The notes under the pieces were generated by a model that did not search any database, was not told the origin of the DNA, and was given only the letters and a program-made list of their open reading frames with translations. Below, one piece after another: positions 1 to 7,776 of a DNA stretch of 43,427 nucleotides. Source of the stretch: CAMCXT01 sp046302715 (GTDB lineage: Bacteria > Bacteroidota > Bacteroidia > M30B66); NCBI GenBank assembly GCA_046302715.1, contig JBKCHQ010000139.1, positions 1 through 43,427 of the forward strand, given 5' to 3'. The stretch's first letter is position 1. The number at the start of each line of letters is the position of its first letter. Both the position numbers and the translations under genes were made by a program.

Positions 1-260
1 CGTTCAATATCGGCCGTTTCGACATCGGTCTGCGAGCTTACCGAAACGTATTCGCCGGCAGCCATCGAAAGTGCTCCGGCCACAAGTCCGGCCAGGCTGG
101 CCAAAACTACCGGCTCACGCGAAATACTTGCTGCCGCCACACCAATCGCCAAACTCGATGTCGATAAAATTCCGTCGTTCGCGCCAAGTACTGCTGCCCT
201 AAGCCAGTTGCTGCGCTGCACATAGTGCGGAGCCAGGTAATCGTCGTGCTTGCTGTTCAT
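1..260 (-). CDS. VIT/CCC1-family transporter, N-terminal part (cut by window edge)
   Basis: Reading the minus strand from an ATG at 260 gives 86 residues that run off the left edge without a stop. The sequence opens MNSKHDDYLAPHYVQRSNWL, followed by a hydrophobic stretch with the 'AAVLGANDGILSTSS' pattern and then 'GLVAGALSMAAGEYVSVSSQ'. Both are hallmarks of the VIT1/CCC1 family of vacuolar-type iron/manganese transporters, where the GAxSMAxGEYxSVxSQ segment lies in the second membrane helix. Its ATG overlaps the stop of the upstream kinase gene (ATGA, 257-260), so the two are probably translationally coupled. Metal specificity cannot be told from this part. Confidence 0.85.
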   Translation of the reverse strand, partial: MNSKHDDYLAPHYVQRSNWLRAAVLGANDGILSTSSLAIGVAAASISREPVVLASLAGLVAGALSMAAGEYVSVSSQTDVETADIE

Positions 261-784
261 GGCGTAAGAAATAGGGAATGTTCTTTCAGTAAAGTTAAAC
301 TGTTTTGGTAACGTTCTTCGGTTTTTCCACTCACAACGCCAAATGGGCGACCAGAATTTTCGAGCAGGTTGAGATAACGAAAAAACAACTCCTCACGCAA
401 ATGCGGATGTTCGCGCAGAGGGTCGGCTTTCCAGGCGAGGTCAATATCCATCAATAAAGTGAAATCGAATACATTTCGCTCCGATTCGGCTTTAATCCAT
501 TTCGGACATTTCCCAAAAACCACCTCCATCCATATGCGAAACACCAGCAAATCAGTATCGCAAATCACCAATGCCGAGGAGCCTTGCAGGGCTTCGCTTT
601 GCAGCCTGAACTGCTCCTGTGCCATCCATTCCACATCTTCAAACGTGTAGCGATAATTAGGGCGGCTTTCTAGCCAAGTGCGCGCAAACTCCGGGACTAC
701 CATCGCATCGTGCTTTTCGCCAAAGATTTTGCAAATGCTGCTTTTGCCGGTGCTCTCTGGACCGGTAACGGCGATTTTAATCAC
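257..784 (-). CDS. NadR-like nicotinamide riboside kinase (AAA_28 P-loop ATPase)
   Basis: 175 residues. The P-loop GPESTGKSS is at residues 8-16, followed by 'VPEFARTWLE' and 'ICDTDLLVFRIW', the pattern of the ribosylnicotinamide kinase domain of NadR-type proteins. It lacks both the HTH and the NMN adenylyltransferase domain of enterobacterial NadR, so it is a stand-alone kinase. The expected reaction is ATP-dependent phosphorylation of nicotinamide riboside to NMN. The start is GTG at 782-784, overlapping the end of pnuC by 8 bases; the next gene (VIT family) overlaps by 4. Transporter plus kinase is a classic NAD salvage pair, which strongly supports the assignment; substrate preference is inferred. 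Confidence 0.85.
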   Translation of the reverse strand: MIKIAVTGPESTGKSSICKIFGEKHDAMVVPEFARTWLESRPNYRYTFEDVEWMAQEQFRLQSEALQGSSALVICDTDLLVFRIWMEVVFGKCPKWIKAESERNVFDFTLLMDIDLAWKADPLREHPHLREELFFRYLNLLENSGRPFGVVSGKTEERYQNSLTLLKEHSLFLTP

Positions 785-1334
785 GGGCTAAATCGTTTTT
801 CCATTGCAAATAACCGTAAACAGCCAAGATGGTAAAAATCAGATAAACCATGGCTGCGATAGGCATGTTTCTACTAAAATACAAAACTGCCGAGGCGATA
901 TCAATTCCAACCCAGAACAGCCAATTTTCCAGATAGCGTTGCATCATCCACACGGTAACCGTTAGGCCCGAAGCGGCTAAAAAGGCATCGAGCCATGGAA
1001 CGTCGGAGTCGGAATATTTAGAGAGCAACCCGCCGATTACCAAGGTCATAACTACTATGGCAAGGCATCCCAACAAAAAGCTCTTTCTGTTTAAGTATTT
1101 AATGGCATCCGTTGTATGGAGTGAATCTTTTTTCCACAGCAGCCATCCACGAAATCCTAATGCAGCGTAAATAAGTTGCAATACACTTTCGGCGTATAAT
1201 TTACCTTGAAAAAATAGGAGGGCATACAATACGGATCCAAATGCGCCAATCATCCAACCTGCGCTCATCTTTCTCGACGTAAAATAAACTCCTACGAGTG
1301 CGGTAGCCGATGCCAGTATTTCAATCTTGCTCAT
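777..1334 (-). CDS. pnuC: nicotinamide riboside transporter PnuC
   Basis: 185 residues, mostly hydrophobic, with about seven predicted membrane segments. The late motif 'ENWLFWVGIDIASAVLYF' (about residues 135-153) and the terminal 'YGYLQW' are the conserved PnuC signatures that line the nicotinamide riboside path; 'GWMIGAFGSVLYALLFF' near the N-terminus is also typical. PnuC works by facilitated diffusion, with trapping by intracellular phosphorylation, which matches the overlapping kinase gene downstream. The ATG at 1334 is preceded by a CAAAGGTA (minus-strand TACCTTTG) box only five bases away; no THI-box or NiaR-like site was recognised in the short upstream region. Confidence 0.92.
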   Translation of the reverse strand: MSKIEILASATALVGVYFTSRKMSAGWMIGAFGSVLYALLFFQGKLYAESVLQLIYAALGFRGWLLWKKDSLHTTDAIKYLNRKSFLLGCLAIVVMTLVIGGLLSKYSDSDVPWLDAFLAASGLTVTVWMMQRYLENWLFWVGIDIASAVLYFSRNMPIAAMVYLIFTILAVYGYLQWKNDLARD

Positions 1335-1339
1335 CTCGT

Positions 1340-1347
1340 CAAAGGTA
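1340..1347 (-). promoter_or_regulatory. candidate -7 box (TACCTTTG) just before pnuC
   Basis: The minus strand reads TACCTTTG, matching the Bacteroidota -7 consensus TAnnTTTG. Its G lies five bases before the pnuC ATG, so a transcript would begin at or next to the start codon (leaderless). No TTTG -33 element is visible 17-23 bases further upstream, which lowers confidence. Confidence 0.35.
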
Positions 1348-1400
1348 AGGAGGATAGCGATTTCATAAATTCGTGTATCTTGCCGAGCAAACCATACAAC

Positions 1401-2063
1401 ATGAAAAACCTGTTGCTCCCTTTATTACTTTCTTTAGCATTGTTGGCAAATGCGCAAACCGGTGTTATTTACAATTTCATGTTTCGAATCGACGATGAAT
1501 TGGTTACTCAAATGAAATCGCAGAACAAAGACATGAAAATCCTTAATCTAGCGACAGTCGAAGATATGCCAAAGGAACTTTCGGATACGATTATGTTCAT
1601 CAGTGAAAAAATGCTGGGCGAATTTTTAAATGCCACGGTAAGCAGTATTAAATCTGATGATGGAATTATAACGGCGGCTTTACCACAGCACTTGATGTAT
1701 TTGCCCGCCAATACGTATAAAAAGGCAGAGAAGGAAGCGGGCGATAATGCCTATTTCATTGATATCAATTGCCATATTGCCGCTAGTGGTGGCGCTAAAA
1801 TTACGCTGCCCAACAATAAATTTTCTAAGGTGAAGCCCAAGCTTACCTTGCGTTTAAAGGTATACGAAAAAGGGAAAAAAGAATTTGTTTCCAAGGTTAC
1901 CGAACTCGTAGATTTTAAAGATCTACGATCAGAAACATTTGAAGAAACCTATGGTATTAGGGGATTGATTCAGAACACTGATGTAACCACCGTTTCGGAG
2001 ACGTTAAATGCTGATGATGTGCTACGGATGTACGTTCTGGGCTTGATAAAAAGTTTAGAATAA
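1401..2063 (+). CDS. secreted/periplasmic protein of unknown function
   Basis: 220 residues from the ATG at 1401. An in-frame TTG at 1380 would add seven residues ahead of a clean Sec signal peptide (MKNLLLPLLLSLALLANAQ), so the ATG is preferred. The mature part is hydrophilic, with about 'YNFMFRIDDELVTQMKSQ' near the start and a Lys-rich beta-strand-like centre (KPKLTLRLKVYEKGKKEF). No lipobox and no T9SS sorting domain are present, so it is probably a soluble periplasmic protein. I do not recognise the family. It is convergent with the cryptochrome gene, with only five bases between the stops, and divergent from pnuC. Confidence 0.7.
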   Translation: MKNLLLPLLLSLALLANAQTGVIYNFMFRIDDELVTQMKSQNKDMKILNLATVEDMPKELSDTIMFISEKMLGEFLNATVSSIKSDDGIITAALPQHLMYLPANTYKKAEKEAGDNAYFIDINCHIAASGGAKITLPNNKFSKVKPKLTLRLKVYEKGKKEFVSKVTELVDFKDLRSETFEETYGIRGLIQNTDVTTVSETLNADDVLRMYVLGLIKSLE

Positions 2064-2068
2064 GGCCT

Positions 2069-3313
2069 TTATCCTTCTAACCAACTTTTTCTGTAGGCTT
2101 TATCTGGGTCATACATTTCGGCCTGTTTCTGAGTATTGAATACTCTGTTTTCTCGAGGATCGTTGCCAACGCCAGCCAAATACGCCCAATTGCCCCAATT
2201 AGAAAATACATCGTAGTCAATCAGCATTTTTTCGAAATAACGGGCGCCGCGCCGCCAATCGAGCTTAAGTTGATGTACTAGATAACTTGCTGCATTTTGT
2301 CTCCCTCGATTGCTCATAAACCCCGTATGCTTTAATTCGCGCATATTGGCATCAACGAAATCATCGCCCGTTTGGCCATTTGTCCAAGTATCAAATAGCT
2401 GATTTGCATTATTGGGTTCGGTTTCTTTCCTCGCTTCTTTAATTCCACCAGGTAGAAAGAGTTTGTTGCCGTATTTCAACATTACATATCGGAAATACTC
2501 TCGCCACAATAATTCAAAAACCAGCCAATAGGTCGATTCGTTGGCCTCTACTTCGCGTTCGAACTTCTTTATCTCTGTATAAATGCACTGAGGACTTATG
2601 CAGCCACATGCCAGCCATGGGCTGAATTTCGACGAATATTCCGTTCCGAGCAAACCGTTTCTTGTCTCTTTGTAGCGAAGGATGTTACGGGTATTCCACA
2701 GATAATCATGCAGTCGTTCCAAAGCGGCCGATTCGCCACCACGAAAGGGGAAGACCGATTTAGGATGACGATTTAGGGTATCGGTTTGTGTATTATTTTT
2801 CGAGATACTGATATGTGAGTTATGTACATGTTCCCCTACAAGCTGATCTAAGCCGATCTTTTCCAGCTTCTTGCGAAATTCAGTAAAGGTGTTCGGTAAG
2901 TCTTTAATTTCGAAGGGTAATGCATGGGGTGCTATTAAAAAGCCATCATCATAAAAAGCCATTTCAATATGTTTTTCCGCAGCAAAGAGCAATTCCTGCT
3001 CAACTTCGTCATGGGCATACCCTTTATTTGTGAATACCCTCATTGGCTTTTTCTGTGAAAGAAAACGTTCTATTTCGTCAAAGACATTGCCCTCGATAAT
3101 ATTAAGCGTAATCGAGTAATTTATCAAACTGGTTTTCAGGCTTTCGAGTGTCTCTATTAGAAAGGTTTTTCGGTACGGTCCAATCTTTTGCGTCCTGTTT
3201 TCTAGAAAATAAATGGCCTGTGTCTTCTGCCCGCTTTCAATAGCGGCATTAACTGCAGCATTATTGCTTATTCGCAGGTCATTTCTGAACCAAATCACAT
3301 TTTCTTTTTGCAT
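2069..3313 (-). CDS. cryptochrome DASH (CRY-DASH, photolyase family)
   Basis: 414 residues from the ATG at 3313; an upstream ATG at 3358 would add 15 residues unlike the family, which normally begins just before 'IWFRNDLR'. The order is an N-terminal Rossmann-like antenna domain (about 1-140) and a C-terminal helical FAD domain. The stretch 'YKETRNGLLGTEYSSKFSPW' with 'ACGCISPQCIY', and 'STYWLVFELLWREYFR', are diagnostic of CRY-DASH. 'MRELKHTGFMSNRGRQNAAS' and 'NWGNWAYLAGVGNDP' form the FAD pocket. CRY-DASH proteins bind FAD and often methenyltetrahydrofolate and repair cyclobutane dimers, mainly in single-stranded DNA. It lies downstream of a thioredoxin gene on the same strand. A separate class I photolyase lies at 7773-9089. 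Confidence 0.93.
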   Translation of the reverse strand: MQKENVIWFRNDLRISNNAAVNAAIESGQKTQAIYFLENRTQKIGPYRKTFLIETLESLKTSLINYSITLNIIEGNVFDEIERFLSQKKPMRVFTNKGYAHDEVEQELLFAAEKHIEMAFYDDGFLIAPHALPFEIKDLPNTFTEFRKKLEKIGLDQLVGEHVHNSHISISKNNTQTDTLNRHPKSVFPFRGGESAALERLHDYLWNTRNILRYKETRNGLLGTEYSSKFSPWLACGCISPQCIYTEIKKFEREVEANESTYWLVFELLWREYFRYVMLKYGNKLFLPGGIKEARKETEPNNANQLFDTWTNGQTGDDFVDANMRELKHTGFMSNRGRQNAASYLVHQLKLDWRRGARYFEKMLIDYDVFSNWGNWAYLAGVGNDPRENRVFNTQKQAEMYDPDKAYRKSWLEG

Positions 3314-3408
3314 TGATTTATAAAGATGAACGAGTGTAGCACCTAAACAAGGGTTCATGTTTTAGGCATCCGTGATTCTTAATACAATAATTATTAAAGG
3401 TTTGTAGA

Positions 3409-3708
3409 TTAAGATTGAATGAAGTTGCTTAAAGCACTTAAAGACGTAAATGCTCCGGTGTGGCGTTTCAGTTGTTCTCCGTTCTCATAGACAAAAAATG
3501 TAGGTAAAGCCTTAACGACATGTTTAGCAGCGTAGTCTACTTCGGCATCTCCGTCTATCTTAAAGATACGATGCCCTTGTTCAATAGCCTTTTCGAGTAG
3601 TGGGTTCATTCCCCTGCAAGGTCCACACCATTCGGCTGAGAAGATTACTAATGTGCGATTAGGAGATTTAATCTCCTCGATTACTTGGGTTGAAGGTGAG
3701 TAGTTCAT
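3409..3708 (-). CDS. thioredoxin-family protein
   Basis: 99 residues, close to the usual ~105 for a free thioredoxin. The active site WCGPC is at residues 27-31 and the cis-proline motif 'LPTFFVYENGE' lies near residue 70. There is no signal peptide, so it is cytoplasmic. The N-terminus is slightly short, with the first strand reduced to 'TQVIEEIKSPNRTLVIFSA'. It follows a 76-residue orphan by 20 bases and precedes CRY-DASH by 95 bases on the same strand. Its general role is disulfide reduction; a dedicated partner (possibly one of the neighbours) is only inferred. Confidence 0.9.
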   Translation of the reverse strand: MNYSPSTQVIEEIKSPNRTLVIFSAEWCGPCRGMNPLLEKAIEQGHRIFKIDGDAEVDYAAKHVVKALPTFFVYENGEQLKRHTGAFTSLSALSNFIQS

Positions 3709-3728
3709 ATTTACTTGTTATTAAAGAT

Positions 3729-3959
3729 TTAAATTGTTGGAATTACGCCATCTACTATGGTAAACTTACCATCAGGCTGTTTCTCTTTGGTCTGCCAAAA
3801 CAAGGAGCCACCATCATTACCCTCATCATCTGAAGAAAGGTATATCATAGTGCCATTGTCCAGCACCATCACTATTGGTCTTTTGTACCATCCCATGCCA
3901 TCAGCTTCTTGCTCGGTCATGTATCGGATGAACTTGATTTTTCTGTTACGCAATACCAT
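3729..3959 (-). CDS. small conserved-looking hypothetical protein
   Basis: 76 residues with no signal peptide and no membrane segment. The sequence has Tyr/Trp-rich beta-like strands: 'FIRYMTEQEADGMGWYKRPI', 'MVLDNGTMIYLSSDDEGNDG', then 'SLFWQTKEK' and a short 'GKFTIVDGVIPTI' tail, suggesting a compact beta fold. I do not recognise the family. It is probably real: it has a proper ATG start, sits 20 bases ahead of the thioredoxin gene in the same direction, and has protein-like composition. It may be co-transcribed with thioredoxin and CRY-DASH. The antisense 72-residue frame over it looks like a shadow. Confidence 0.65.
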   Translation of the reverse strand: MVLRNRKIKFIRYMTEQEADGMGWYKRPIVMVLDNGTMIYLSSDDEGNDGGSLFWQTKEKQPDGKFTIVDGVIPTI

Positions 3960-3982
3960 TATTGGCTTTAAATGATTGTAAA

Positions 3983-6118
3983 TTAAAATAATACCAGGCG
4001 GCTGGTGTGTATGATATGACCTGTCTTATCTAATAAACGGACGATATAGATTCCCTTTTCATACCATGTGTCCGTGTCAATTTCAAGAGGATTTTCATTG
4101 CCCACGGTCAATGAAAGCACTTCGCTTCCGGTAAGGCATTCAATTTTTAAGATGTAGGATGTGCCGGGTAAATTTTGATTAAAATTGATGTAAATATTGC
4201 CCTCTGAAGGATTTGGGAAAATACTAAAATACGGGCTATCTGCATTAATAACCCCTGTAGGATTAAGCTGGAGATTGATAGTAATGATACTATCGCAGCC
4301 AACAGAATTAGCAATAGTATCAATATAAATGCCCGATGATGTATAAACGGCGCCACTCGGCGCCTCGTAGAACGAATTTCCAAAAGCATTAATTTCTGCG
4401 GTGGAACTTTGTAGGATATTGAGCTCGAGTTTAATTATTGAGTCGCAACCATATAAATTGGTTAATGTTACAGTTGGCGAAGTGGTTGAGCCTACGTAGG
4501 TGTTTCCGTCAATCCAAGTAAAAGAATCACAAGCCCATATTGCCTGTGTAACCAATGATGTTGGGTTTATTGTCACTAAGGTGCTTGAAGTGTCGCTGCA
4601 TGATGCATCTGTTGCGATTAGACGAACCTCGAAAGTGCCCGCGACTTCAAATAGATGCGATATATTATTGGTATTTGAAGTCGGTTCGTCATTAATAAAC
4701 CATTGATATGAGCTTGCTCCTTCAGAGGTATTTAAGAAGGTAATGTTTGACCCAGCGCAAGCGGGAGTATTATCATATGTAAATGCCGAGATAACGCTGC
4801 AAAAAACCTCTCCGCATTCGGTATTCACAGAAGTAGCCGTTGAACGAATGGCCGTTGACACCTGGTTTCTTATACCACCAGAGCTGTAGGAGCCCACACT
4901 GCTTGTTGTTGTTGCCACATTTTGGGTATTCAGTGCTCCCGAGATTTCGTTGCAGCCTGAATTTCCATTATTATCGGTTTTAACTATCATCAATTCGCGT
5001 GATCCCGCACCAAAACCAAAGGTATAGCCACACATTATAAAACCGCCGTTAACACATTCGTGAATACTCCATGCCTGATCTTCCAACGAACTGCCGTAGG
5101 CTTTCGTCCATAATAAATTGCCAGCTACATCGGTTTTATAAATTGTCGCATCTAAGTTTCCAAATCCAAAACTGTTGGATCTACCACATAGAATATATCC
5201 CCCATCTGCGCATTGTCTAGCCGATTGTACGCGATCTTCTCCAGACAATCCCAATGTTTTAGACCATTGTAAAGCGCCTGTGCTGTTTGTTTTTAAAAGA
5301 TATCCATCCCAGCCGCCAGCTCCAAAACTATTGGTTGTTGCTCCTAAAATAAAACCAGCATCAGAGGTTTCTTCCACTGTGTATGCAAAATCGCTTCCGC
5401 CCCCGCCATAGGTCTTTGTCCATAAAACGTCACCCGAACTATTTAACCTGATTAAATAGGCATCAAGTAATCCGGCTCCGCCACCGTCTGTATAACCGCT
5501 TAAAACATAGCCACCGTCTGATGTTTGGCGTACACAGCGCGCCACTTCCTGCGCGCCGGCTGTTCCTACAGTCCTTGTCCAATTAATATCACCACTTGAG
5601 TTAGTTTTAATTACGTAAATATCTGACCCGCCTGCACCAAAAGTCTCTGTTGATCCGCAAACTACATACCCGCCGTCTATTGTTTGAATCACGCTGTAAC
5701 CCTTGTCGGCATCACCGGTGCTTCCTCCATAGGTATAGTCCCATTGAACTAAACCGTTGGCACTTAATTTTATAAGATAAAGATCTCCTGCAAAATCTGT
5801 CGTCCAGGTATGTCCTGTTAAAATAAAACCACCATCTGTTGTGGGGTTGATATCTTGTATTTCGTCATATTGCGTGTTTCCATATGTCTTCGTCCACACG
5901 GTATCGCCTATGGCATTAAGTTTAAGTACGTAGCCCTCCCAGCCACCTGTCCCAAAAGAAAACGTTCTTCCGCATACGGCATAACCCCCATCTGCTGTTT
6001 CAACTACTCGATATCCATATTCTTCTTGACTGCCCCCGAAAAATTTTTGAAATTCAGTTTGACTGTAACCTACAACAACTAAAGCGAATAGGCAGAATAA
6101 AGAAAAAAGAGATTTCAT
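3983..6118 (-). CDS. T9SS cargo: seven-bladed propeller, PKD-like domain, GCDS repeats, sorting domain
   Basis: 711 residues with a Sec signal peptide (MKSLFSLFCLFALVVVGYSQ). Seven consecutive ~50-residue repeats follow (about 30-400), each with a 'DGGY..CG.T.SFG.GG.D.Y..K.N..G...W.KTYGG' pattern; seven copies fit a seven-bladed beta-propeller. Next come a PKD-like domain (about 440-520, 'FTYDNTPACAGSNITF' to 'AGTFEVRLIATD'), two copies of a 'CDSF/GCDSI' repeat (about 530-640), and a C-terminal sorting domain starting 'FSIFPNPSEGNIYINF'. This predicts export by Sec, then type IX secretion to the surface or medium. Ligand unknown. It lies upstream of and on the same strand as the orphan-thioredoxin-CRY-DASH genes, though a functional link is not implied. 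Confidence 0.88.
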   Translation of the reverse strand: MKSLFSLFCLFALVVVGYSQTEFQKFFGGSQEEYGYRVVETADGGYAVCGRTFSFGTGGWEGYVLKLNAIGDTVWTKTYGNTQYDEIQDINPTTDGGFILTGHTWTTDFAGDLYLIKLSANGLVQWDYTYGGSTGDADKGYSVIQTIDGGYVVCGSTETFGAGGSDIYVIKTNSSGDINWTRTVGTAGAQEVARCVRQTSDGGYVLSGYTDGGGAGLLDAYLIRLNSSGDVLWTKTYGGGGSDFAYTVEETSDAGFILGATTNSFGAGGWDGYLLKTNSTGALQWSKTLGLSGEDRVQSARQCADGGYILCGRSNSFGFGNLDATIYKTDVAGNLLWTKAYGSSLEDQAWSIHECVNGGFIMCGYTFGFGAGSRELMIVKTDNNGNSGCNEISGALNTQNVATTTSSVGSYSSGGIRNQVSTAIRSTATSVNTECGEVFCSVISAFTYDNTPACAGSNITFLNTSEGASSYQWFINDEPTSNTNNISHLFEVAGTFEVRLIATDASCSDTSSTLVTINPTSLVTQAIWACDSFTWIDGNTYVGSTTSPTVTLTNLYGCDSIIKLELNILQSSTAEINAFGNSFYEAPSGAVYTSSGIYIDTIANSVGCDSIITINLQLNPTGVINADSPYFSIFPNPSEGNIYINFNQNLPGTSYILKIECLTGSEVLSLTVGNENPLEIDTDTWYEKGIYIVRLLDKTGHIIHTSRLVLF

Positions 6119-6180
6119 TTATTTTGAATAAGAACTTAATGATTGGACCAAGTTGATATCTAGTCTACCAAGATAACATA

Positions 6181-6212
6181 AAAAAGCCTGCCAGATGGCT
6201 GACAGGCTTTTT
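6181..6212 (-). terminator. rho-independent terminator after the 6230-7561 gene
   Basis: Ten-base perfect stem (AAAAAGCCTG / CAGGCTTTTT) around a 12-base loop, followed on the minus strand by a T run. It lies 18 bases past the stop at 6230 and ahead of the next minus-strand gene. Confidence 0.85.
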
Positions 6213-6229
6213 AACAAAAAATTAGGATG

Positions 6230-7561
6230 TTAGTTTTTGGTAATACGAATTACCTCTTTACCAGAAGTAGTTTCGACGCTTAAAAAGTAAATGCCCTCGG
6301 TAAGTTCGTTCAACATAACTGAGTGTTGAACCGTTGAGCCTTCAGAACAGTTAACGCGTTCTGTTTTTACAATTTGCCCTAAAGCATTCAGTACGGAAAT
6401 GTTTAATTGATTATCGCTTTCGGTTGTTTGAACGGTAAGCATTACCTGATCCTGTGCCGGATTAGGATATGCGGCAGCCGAAAATTCTTCATCACGGAAG
6501 CTTACATCGTCCATAATACGTGATAAGGCGTTTAAATTACCGCATAACTGGTTAATAACCACCACCCCATCAACATCATAACCATCGGCAGTACCGCTAA
6601 ATGCGCTTGCTTTTGAGCGATCGGTCAAACGAATATATTGAATGGTACCTGCGCTTGTGATGTCAATCTCCCCGTCTTGACAAATCGTACTGATTAGTGT
6701 CCAGTTTATGCCGTCGAGCGAAACTTCAACAGTGGCCAATTCGGGAAACGAAGTGCAAGATGGATTGCCGTAGGAAGTCTCTACTATTTTCAGATCGTTT
6801 GTAAGAGGATTGTCAAATATCACATAATCAAATTTTAGCACAAGCGATCCTCCAAAGCCCAATGAAACAAAATTTACCACATTGGTGTTTTGTGGAACCC
6901 CCAAGGCATTTGAAGGATTCGTGCGTGAAGGATCGATGGGAGTTCCGTTGCGACGTAAACCAGGGGAGTATGAAATTGCTTCGTTAGCACCCAATTCCAC
7001 TGCTGCAGGAACAGGGTTTGAAAGAGTTCCATTCAAGCACACAACCCCATCCACATCATAACCGTCAACGATACTCTGTCCTTGGTAAGGAACGCCGAGC
7101 GGACTTGCATCAACGAGGCGAATGTATTGTGCCCACTCCATTTGACCCAGATCAAATTCATAGTCTTGGCAGCCTTCTCCTAAATAAACGAAGTGGCAGC
7201 CATCTTGCGAAGCAAAAGCACGTACTCGCTCAGGATACCTAGGGCAAATTGCATTATTGAAAGTGGATTCAACCACCCGAATATCGGTACCTTCACCATT
7301 AGCAATTGCTCCATCAAAGCTTAATGTAATAGATCCTCCGAACCCGAGGGATACGAAATTTTGAGATTCATCGTCTTGTGGAACCCCTAGTGCATTGGAT
7401 GGATCACTCTGCGCAACCGGCACAATTGATCCGTCGTTACGCTTTAATTGGTTAAAACTTACCACCGAGGTGGCATAGCACCCAGCTGTGCCGGGTGTTT
7501 GGGCGAATAGGCTTGCCGTCATCACAAGGCCTGCTGCAGTAAAGAGTAAGGTTTTTTTCAT
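6230..7561 (-). CDS. T9SS cargo with two copies of a DGYDVDGV module (paralog of 13105-14547)
   Basis: 443 residues. A signal peptide (ending 'SLFAQ') is followed by two homologous ~150-residue modules (about 30-180 and 190-340). Each carries 'P(S/T)NALGVPQ', 'NFVSLGFGGS(I/L)(T/V)L(S/K)FD', an acidic 'VVE(S/T)' strand with a nearby Cys-Pro-rich loop, and a closing 'DGYDVDGVV' that resembles a calcium-binding or sugar-binding loop. A T9SS type A domain ends the protein ('AAYPNPAQDQVMLTVQ' to the C-terminus). The related protein at 13105-14547 has the same plan. Function is unknown; the repeated module looks like a jelly-roll adhesion or lectin-type domain, which is inference. Confidence 0.85.
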   Translation of the reverse strand: MKKTLLFTAAGLVMTASLFAQTPGTAGCYATSVVSFNQLKRNDGSIVPVAQSDPSNALGVPQDDESQNFVSLGFGGSITLSFDGAIANGEGTDIRVVESTFNNAICPRYPERVRAFASQDGCHFVYLGEGCQDYEFDLGQMEWAQYIRLVDASPLGVPYQGQSIVDGYDVDGVVCLNGTLSNPVPAAVELGANEAISYSPGLRRNGTPIDPSRTNPSNALGVPQNTNVVNFVSLGFGGSLVLKFDYVIFDNPLTNDLKIVETSYGNPSCTSFPELATVEVSLDGINWTLISTICQDGEIDITSAGTIQYIRLTDRSKASAFSGTADGYDVDGVVVINQLCGNLNALSRIMDDVSFRDEEFSAAAYPNPAQDQVMLTVQTTESDNQLNISVLNALGQIVKTERVNCSEGSTVQHSVMLNELTEGIYFLSVETTSGKEVIRITKN

Positions 7562-7586
7562 CGGTTAATTTTTTTGTTGATTTAAT

Positions 7587-7594
7587 CAAAGTTA
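7587..7594 (-). promoter_or_regulatory. candidate -7 box (TAACTTTG) for the 6230-7561 gene
   Basis: The minus strand reads TAACTTTG (TAnnTTTG consensus), ending 25 bases before the ATG at 7561. A -33 TTTG is not visible at normal spacing, so only half the promoter is supported. The same box variant occurs at 28922-28929 before another T9SS gene. Confidence 0.4.
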
Positions 7595-7644
7595 AAAAAT
7601 TTAAAATCTGCGGGAAGTTTGTGCAATTTTATTTTGAAAATATT

Positions 7645-7776
7645 TTATCCACCGCATTTTCTGCTGCAATACTTCACGTTTTCCCAATCGCGTTCCCATT
7701 TTTTTCGCCAGCTAAATGGCCGGTTGCAGCGTAAGCATATTTTTTGAGGCAAATGCTGCTTTTTCACACCTTTCAT
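7645..7776 (-). CDS. DUF2256 small zinc-ribbon protein
   Basis: A 43-residue gene read from the ATG at 7774-7776 to a TAA at 7645-7647. The sequence starts MKGVKKQHLPQKICLRC and continues 'NRPFSWRKKWERDWENVKYC', then ends 'SRKCGG'. The CxxC and CxxxC pairs suggest one zinc site, and the 'C..C.RPF.WRKKW...W..VKYCS..C' pattern is that of DUF2256. Its ATG overlaps the photolyase stop (ATGA), indicating translational coupling. From memory, DUF2256 genes often neighbour photolyase/cryptochrome genes in other bacteria; I cannot verify that here. The function is unknown. It is the last gene of the pterin-photolyase operon. Confidence 0.85.
   Translation of the reverse strand: MKGVKKQHLPQKICLRCNRPFSWRKKWERDWENVKYCSRKCGG

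Noticed and set aside
1380..1400. TTG start for the lone secreted protein
   Set aside because: It would put seven residues before a clean signal peptide that starts with the ATG at 1401.
3314..3358. Upstream ATG for CRY-DASH
   Set aside because: The 15 extra residues do not resemble the family, which starts just before the IWFRNDLR motif.
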